Positions 13,104 to 16,426 of a stretch of 16,426 nucleotides of DNA are shown piece by piece. Under the pieces are notes generated by a model. That model saw only the letters and a list, made by a program, of their open reading frames with translations. It ran no database searches and was not told the DNA's origin. Origin of the DNA: Candidatus Woesearchaeota archaeon (lineage in GTDB: Archaea > Nanobdellota > Nanobdellia > Woesearchaeales > GW2011-AR9). Made by a program: the position numbers and the translations under genes. The stretch's first letter is position 1; each line of letters starts with the position of its first letter. The DNA lies in contig JACPCC010000018.1 of the NCBI GenBank assembly GCA_016179995.1, positions 1 to 16,426 of the forward strand, given 5' to 3'.

Positions 13104-14297
13104 TTATTTCTTCCTATACCTCTTAAAACTTTTCTCCAAAGCTTTTATTCCCTGTAATTCCCTTCCAGAAAGGAAAGCAATGGCCGCTCCTCCCGCCGTA
13201 GATACATGCGTAAAATTATGTTCTAAATAAAATTTATGTATAGCCTCGGAAGTTTCTCCTCCGCCGCAAATGCTTACTGCCGGCACCTGTCCTATAAATC
13301 TAGCTATTTCCTGTGTAGAATGAGCAAACTGCGCCCATTCAAAATAGCCTAATGGGCCATTCCATACTATAGTTTTAGCCGGATGTAAATATTGTTTAAA
13401 TAATTCAATAGTTTTTGGTCCTAAGTCTAAACCCATTTCTGCAGTTGGCATATTCTGTGCTTCAACAATACGTGTTTTAGTGCGTTGAGTAAAATTTTCT
13501 GCTACTACAAAATCAACCGGCAGTATAATCTTGCGTGACTTTCTCAAATTTAAAATTTTAGCAGCCGTTCTAATAGATTCAGCATCGACTTTAGACAATC
13601 CTACATTATATCCTCTTGATTTCAGAAAACTAAAAGCCAAAGCTCCGCCAATTAAAATATAATCAGCTTTATCCAAGGCTTGTTTGACTAAATCAATTTT
13701 ATCCAATTTAGCGCCGCCTAAAATCCATACTGCCGGATGCTGTGGCCTTAGTGCGCAGCTAAGATAATTAACTTCTTTTTCAAACTGCAATCCTGCAAGA
13801 GAAGGCAGGTATTTAGTTATGGCTTCCACAGAAGCATTAGCCCGATGTGAAACAGCAAACGCTTCATTTATATAATAATCAGCTAAACTAGCCAGCATGC
13901 TGGCAAAAGCTGAATCATTCTCTTCTTCCTCTTTATAAAAACGTAGATTTTCTAAGAACACAATCTCGCTGTCTCCACTTTTCTCAACTACATTTCTCAC
14001 TTCTGTGCCAATACAATCTTGGACATAAGTTATTTTTATAGTAGGAAGCTCTTTCTGTAATTCTTTAACTAAAGGTGCTACGCGCCACTCTTCTACAACC
14101 TTGCCTTCCGGACGGCCTAGATGTGTAGCTAAGATTATGGTGCAACTTTTTTCCAGAAGCATCCTAATTGTTGGTAAAGCAGTTTTAATTCGTGTATTAT
14201 CTAAAACTTTTCCTTTCTCAATTGGTACATTAAAATCCACACGTAGAAAGACTTTCTTTCTTTCTATGGGTAAATTATTCAGTTTAAAGCACTTCAT
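13104..14297 (-). CDS. pgk: Phosphoglycerate kinase
   Basis: This 397-residue protein is full length for the family. It catalyses transfer of phosphate between 1,3-bisphosphoglycerate and ADP in glycolysis/gluconeogenesis, in the cytoplasm. Diagnostic segments in order: VFLRVDFNVP (16-25), THLGRP (58-63), ENLRFYKEEE, YINEAFAVSHRANAS, AGLQFEKEV, ILGGAKLDKI, WNGPLGYFE, GGGET (345-349) and STAGGAA (366-372) at the nucleotide site. Two changes from the usual pattern are NEAFA where most enzymes have NDAFG, and RANAS for RAHAS. The start has AGAGG (14306-14310) 8 bases upstream. It is monocistronic, convergent with the HEPN remnant (27 bases), and its upstream region contains two large palindromes. 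Confidence 0.97.
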   Translation of the reverse strand: MKCFKLNNLPIERKKVFLRVDFNVPIEKGKVLDNTRIKTALPTIRMLLEKSCTIILATHLGRPEGKVVEEWRVAPLVKELQKELPTIKITYVQDCIGTEVRNVVEKSGDSEIVFLENLRFYKEEEENDSAFASMLASLADYYINEAFAVSHRANASVEAITKYLPSLAGLQFEKEVNYLSCALRPQHPAVWILGGAKLDKIDLVKQALDKADYILIGGALAFSFLKSRGYNVGLSKVDAESIRTAAKILNLRKSRKIILPVDFVVAENFTQRTKTRIVEAQNMPTAEMGLDLGPKTIELFKQYLHPAKTIVWNGPLGYFEWAQFAHSTQEIARFIGQVPAVSICGGGETSEAIHKFYLEHNFTHVSTAGGAAIAFLSGRELQGIKALEKSFKRYRKK

Positions 14298-14332
14298 CTT
14301 TCAATCCTCTTTTTTGATTGTTCTAATTGATT

Positions 14333-14388
14333 TCTTAACTGGGTTCATACCCCATAGCTTGCTATGATATTAAATTACCCAGTTAAGA
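14333..14388. other. Palindrome with nested hairpin, unit 1
   Basis: A 12-bp perfect outer stem (TCTTAACTGGGT, 14333-14344, with its complement at 14377-14388) encloses a 6-bp hairpin CATAGC-TT-GCTATG (14353-14366). It lies immediately upstream of pgk on its coding side and 2 bases from a second unit of the same design. Confidence 0.7.
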
Positions 14389-14390
14389 TT

Positions 14391-14444
14391 AAAAAATCCC
14401 AACTAATTAAATACCCTGCAGCTCTGCTGCGATTGGGATTTTTT
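14391..14444. terminator. Palindrome with nested hairpin, unit 2; possible bidirectional terminator
   Basis: A 12-bp perfect stem (AAAAAATCCCAA, 14391-14402, with 14433-14444) encloses a GCAGC-TCT-GCTGC hairpin (14418-14430). The stem ends in A/T runs, so each strand reads through a hairpin into poly-T, as terminators do. It would end transcription from the zinc-ribbon gene (minus) before pgk. The doubled, nested design is more elaborate than a terminator needs. Confidence 0.5.
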
Positions 14445-14526
14445 ATTTTTAATTTTTGATAATTAGTATTTGTTCAGCTCAGTGCGATAAGAGCTATTCT
14501 CAACGGATTTCTTATGATTACTCTTC

Positions 14527-14658
14527 CTACTTCTCTTTAAACGGCACTTCTTTTCTAAAGCCGCAACTTTTACAATACCAAACATCATAAAGTCCATCTG
14601 CAAAACGATGTTGGCCTTGATGTAATTTTATATGGCATTCTGGACAATCAGTAATCAT
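14527..14658 (-). CDS. Small zinc-ribbon protein
   Basis: This is a 43-residue protein: MITDCPECHIKLHQG, then residues 16-28, then CKSCGFRKEVPFKEK. Two CxxC pairs (C5/C8 and C29/C32) 20 residues apart form a classic zinc ribbon. Such tiny ribbons are common in archaea and often bind nucleic acid or join transcription or translation complexes; the partner here is unknown. The ATG at 14658 lacks a strong Shine-Dalgarno. It sits between the hairpin-array region and the nested palindromes, on the same strand as pgk. Confidence 0.65.
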   Translation of the reverse strand: MITDCPECHIKLHQGQHRFADGLYDVWYCKSCGFRKEVPFKEK

Positions 14659-14681
14659 AGATGTGATAATAATAGCTTAGT

Positions 14682-14975
14682 TTAAAATTGTTTCTGAAAT
14701 TTGTTTAAAGAAGTTTGAAAAATAGTCATTTTGAAAAATTTATTATCCTTTTGTGTAAAAATCATGACTATTTCAAAATTCCTGAGTGAAGAAACTACTT
14801 CACTGGGGCACAAATGAACTCGTTGTTTCATTTCGTACTCTTTAGAACGCTGAGAAACGCTGAGAAAAGCAACTACTTTTCTGGCGCACAAAAAACCTAG
14901 TTTTTTAGTGCTTTGCACTAGATTAATTAAATTTTGCAAGGTTCTTTTTACTTCACTTATTGAAATTACTTTCAT
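14682..14975 (-). CDS. Open frame through hairpin array B; probably a disrupted small gene
   Basis: The frame is 97 codons from the ATG at 14975, which overlaps the upstream 146-codon gene by 23 bases, an arrangement typical of real operon partners. The first ~19 residues (MKVISISEVKRTLQNLINL) look like a plausible protein start. From about 14920 downstream, however, the frame merely reads through the hairpin array, and the resulting residues have no protein-like pattern. It is most likely a small gene truncated by the array, or not a gene at all. Confidence 0.25.
   Translation of the reverse strand: MKVISISEVKRTLQNLINLVQSTKKLGFLCARKVVAFLSVSQRSKEYEMKQRVHLCPSEVVSSLRNFEIVMIFTQKDNKFFKMTIFQTSLNKFQKQF
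14720..14919. repeat. Hairpin array B, related to insertion A
   Basis: Elements in order: AAATAGTCAT/ATGACTATTT (14720-14773, 34-base loop); AGTGAAG/CTTCACT, loop AAACTA (14785-14804); GCAC then AAATGAA/TTCATTT (14808-14833); AGAAAAG/CTTTTCT, loop CAACTA (14863-14882); GCAC+AAAAAAC/GTTTTTT+GTGC with one bulged A (14886-14911); AGTGC/GCACT (14907-14919). The pair 'AGAAAAG hairpin, then GCAC...GTGC hairpin' occurs twice here in diverged form and once in insertion A. Stem sequences differ while pairing is kept. Confidence 0.7.
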
Positions 14976-15393
14976 TTATTGGATAAAAACAATCTAGAAC
15001 TGCTTCAATATCTTCCTTGCTGCATTCTCTAAAATCTTCACTAAAAACTACTAACGGTTCTATAGGCCCGAATTTTCTCATCTTTTGATAATGCTCAAAA
15101 CGTGGTCTGACTCCATAATTTGTAAACATATGATCATCATGGAATAACATAGTCATATAATCTGAAAAAGAACCGGCTGTTAAACTAATGATCATATCAT
15201 ATTTACCTACCAGATAAGAAGTGGCCAGATGGCAGGTGCATTCATCTCTGTAACGTACTGAGGTAAACTCATAACCCTTTCTCTTTAAATATACTAATTT
15301 TAATACACTTCCTCCACTCATACCATTTCTAAGATTATCTTCTAAGCTTATACTTCTGGCCTTGGCAAAATCTTTACATATTTTGTATAACAT
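14953..15393 (-). CDS. Hypothetical protein, 146 residues
   Basis: This is a soluble protein with no signal peptide or membrane helix. The middle has DECTCHLATSYLVGKYDMIISLTAGSFSDYMTMLFHDDHMFTNYGVRPRFEHYQKM, rich in His, Asp and Cys, which might bind a metal. I do not recognise a family. The start has only a weak ribosome site (AGAGAAAAC). A TATA-like GTATTTATATAG lies at about 15438-15449, about 50 bases upstream. An IS200-type element begins within ~100 bases upstream, so its promoter region is close to the insertion. Confidence 0.6.
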   Translation of the reverse strand: MLYKICKDFAKARSISLEDNLRNGMSGGSVLKLVYLKRKGYEFTSVRYRDECTCHLATSYLVGKYDMIISLTAGSFSDYMTMLFHDDHMFTNYGVRPRFEHYQKMRKFGPIEPLVVFSEDFRECSKEDIEAVLDCFYPINESNFNK

Positions 15394-15541
15394 TTGTTTT
15401 CTCTAATATTTGTTTTCTTTTTAGTTTTTTAAATTACTATATAAATACCTAACAACTGGGCACTATATTTAAATAATTAGCGTAAATCCTCTACCTCTTT
15501 AGGTAGAGGATATAAGCGGATAATTCTTTTATATTCTACGA

Positions 15542-15601
15542 ATCACTTTCTTTAGTGCTAGCAAAGTGATGAGCCTCTAAATAAAAAAAGAGGTGAGGCT
15601 C
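15542..15601 (+). promoter_or_regulatory. tnpA leader hairpins covering the ribosome binding site
   Basis: ATCACTTT pairs with AAAGTGAT (15542-15570). Next, GAGCCTC (15571-15577) pairs with GAGGCTC (15595-15601), which overlaps the strong Shine-Dalgarno GAGGTGAGG (15590-15598). Folding would hide the ribosome site, a translational brake known for IS200 transposases. Confidence 0.6.
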
Positions 15602-15602
15602 A

Positions 15603-16082
15603 ATGAGGTATAGCAAAAACTTCAGACACCAACATGCTAATGGTATGAGCACCTGGCATTTTGAGTGGTGTACAAAGTATCGCTATAAAGTATTTAGTAG
15701 CGAGAATAATAAAAACTTTTGCACAATAGCACTAAATGAGGCAGCTAAAAAAACACAAGTTCAGTTACTTGAACTTGAAGTTCAGCCAGAACATGTTCAT
15801 ATGATTGCTGAACTTCCATTGACAAAGACGCCTATCGACGCTGTACGTGACTTGAAAAGTTTGAGTGCAAGAATCCTTTTTGCTTTGATTCCAAAGCTCA
15901 AGTGGCGTTATCCTCAACGAAAGTTTTAGAGTAGAGGTAAGTTTGTCATGAGTGTTGGCAACATCACTCTCGAAAAAGCAAAAGAATATGTACAGAACCA
16001 AGGGACTCATCACGCTAAACTCTTAGTTTTAATTTGTTGGAATCTTCGCCCGATCCGTAGCGAGGGTCAGCCCGCAGGCTGA
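15603..16082 (+). pseudogene. tnpA: IS200-type Y1 transposase TnpA with an in-frame amber stop
   Basis: The 159-codon frame encodes the HUH single-strand DNA transposase. TWHFEWCTKYRYKVF is the first strand. The HUH metal site is EHVHMI (H64, H66). The catalytic Tyr is Y129 in EYVQNQ. Codon 109 (15927-15929) is TAG within RKF*SRGKFVMSVGN, where the family has Trp (TGG), so a single G-to-A change explains it. Translation would stop after 108 residues, before Y129, leaving no strand-cutting activity unless the stop is read through. The frame remains open to 16080, so the mutation is recent or sequence-error-like. A strong GAGGTGAGG lies 4 bases before the ATG. Confidence 0.85.
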
Positions 16083-16159
16083 GGGCTTGCCCCGAAGAGG
16101 ACGTCAAAATTCATAGAACTAAAAAAAGGTGCTTGTTTTATAGACTTTTTCACTACTTT

Positions 16160-16426
16160 TTATCTTTCAATTATCAAATCTCTTCTCAAATCTCTTTTTC
16201 TAATCAAATACACTTTATCATTCTCTCTTACTAATTCTGTGGTTTTAACTGTAATTATTTCTCCTTTGGCTGCTTTTTTTATTTTGCCGGAGTCATTATA
16301 CATCTCTTTCACTTTCATCTCTACATAACCTGTAGTGCTGCCAGTAAACGCTATTTTATCTCCCATTGAAAGTCCCACGCTTTCAACTTTGAACTCAGCA
16401 ATACTATTTTTTTTATAGAAATTACT
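16160..16426 (-). CDS. U32-peptidase C-terminal / elongation-factor-like beta-barrel protein (5' end outside window)
   Basis: The frame is open to the window edge, so the gene starts beyond 16426; the GTG at 16378 is an internal Val. The visible 88 residues read SNFYKKNSIAEFKVESVGLSMGDKIAFTGSTTGYVEMKV, continue to KAAKGEIITV and end ELVRENDKVYLIRKRDLRRDLIIER. This is the EF-Tu domain-2-like barrel found at the C-terminus of U32 peptidases (GDKIxxxGxTTGxVE, KGD, VRxxDKVY) and also as stand-alone archaeal proteins. U32 proteins act in RNA hydroxylation and collagen-like proteolysis; which version this is depends on the missing N-terminus. Confidence 0.65.
   Translation of the reverse strand, partial: SNFYKKNSIAEFKVESVGLSMGDKIAFTGSTTGYVEMKVKEMYNDSGKIKKAAKGEIITVKTTELVRENDKVYLIRKRDLRRDLIIER

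Larger units (their letters stand above)
15486..16098 (+). mobile_element. IS200/IS605-family element with end hairpins
   Basis: A Y1 transposase gene is flanked by subterminal hairpins as expected for this family. Left: an 11-bp perfect stem ATCCTCTACCT/AGGTAGAGGAT with loop CTTT (15486-15511). Right: TCAGCC-CGCA-GGCTGA (16067-16082) inside TCTTCG/CGAAGA (16043-16098). The exact ends lie slightly outside these and cannot be fixed without an empty site. No tnpB is present, so this is the IS200-like, single-gene form. Confidence 0.75.

Noticed and set aside
14101..14367. A plus-strand frame opposite the start of pgk
   Set aside because: It is antisense to conserved pgk sequence and runs into the palindromes.
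12582..14919. The hairpin arrays as a CRISPR array
   Set aside because: The stems differ from one another in sequence and length, and there are no equal repeats separated by regular spacers.
15927..15929. Pyrrolysine read-through of the tnpA amber codon
   Set aside because: The position is a conserved Trp in the family, and nothing in the window suggests pyrrolysine use; a point mutation is simpler.
15765..16013. A minus-strand frame opposite tnpA
   Set aside because: It is a shadow of the transposase frame.

Overview
The window looks like an AT-rich DPANN-type archaeon of the Woesearchaeota/Pacearchaeota kind, probably from a metagenome. Archaeal signals are an initiator tRNA-Met with the archaeal A1:U72 pair and an intron after the anticodon, TATA boxes about 25-30 bases before tRNA 5' ends or before start codons (leaderless genes at 9864 and 10044), a pilin-like 'KKGQVTVFIIVGIV' N-terminus, and small cell-surface proteins with Cys-rich 'ENYxSCPxDC' segments.

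Layout. 2-1723 (+): the C-terminal part of a secreted zinc metalloprotease, then a membrane-anchored Cys-rich protein. 1744-2187 (-): a small secreted protein with a strong Shine-Dalgarno. 2344-2708: the intron-bearing initiator tRNA, a 20-bp copy of its 3' end, and a tiny, probably frameshifted gene. 2806-9864: a surface and peptidoglycan-attack locus. It holds a lipoprotein-like NodB deacetylase/Amidase_3 fusion (+) and, convergent with it, an operon of a pilin-like adhesin and a large secreted peptidoglycan hydrolase (-).

The large hydrolase gene (8429 down to 4534) is broken in three places. Each break is an extra piece of DNA whose exact removal restores one reading frame of 1170 codons: (1) about 275 bp carrying a bacterial-type tRNA-Leu and the first ~40 codons of a Bacteroidota-like flavin reductase; (2) a 46-bp tandem duplication; (3) a 62-bp copy of a nearby segment. 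Either the gene was damaged in nature or the assembly is faulty here. The frame arithmetic is seen directly; the cause is not.

10044-13076 (+): a leaderless coiled-coil protein gene; a 155-bp palindrome-rich element with 11-bp perfect terminal inverted repeats; then an MNT-HEPN toxin-antitoxin-like pair. The HEPN gene is split by a 272-bp insertion made almost entirely of consecutive small hairpins with 6-base loops. A related hairpin array lies at about 14720-14919. Stem sequences differ between copies while pairing and loop pattern are kept. This is the best candidate here for an undescribed element.

13104-16426: phosphoglycerate kinase (-), nested palindromes, a 43-residue zinc ribbon (-), an unrecognised 146-residue protein (-), an IS200/IS605-type element whose tnpA has an in-frame amber codon before the catalytic tyrosine, and the C-terminus of a U32-peptidase/elongation-factor-like protein (-) running off the window.
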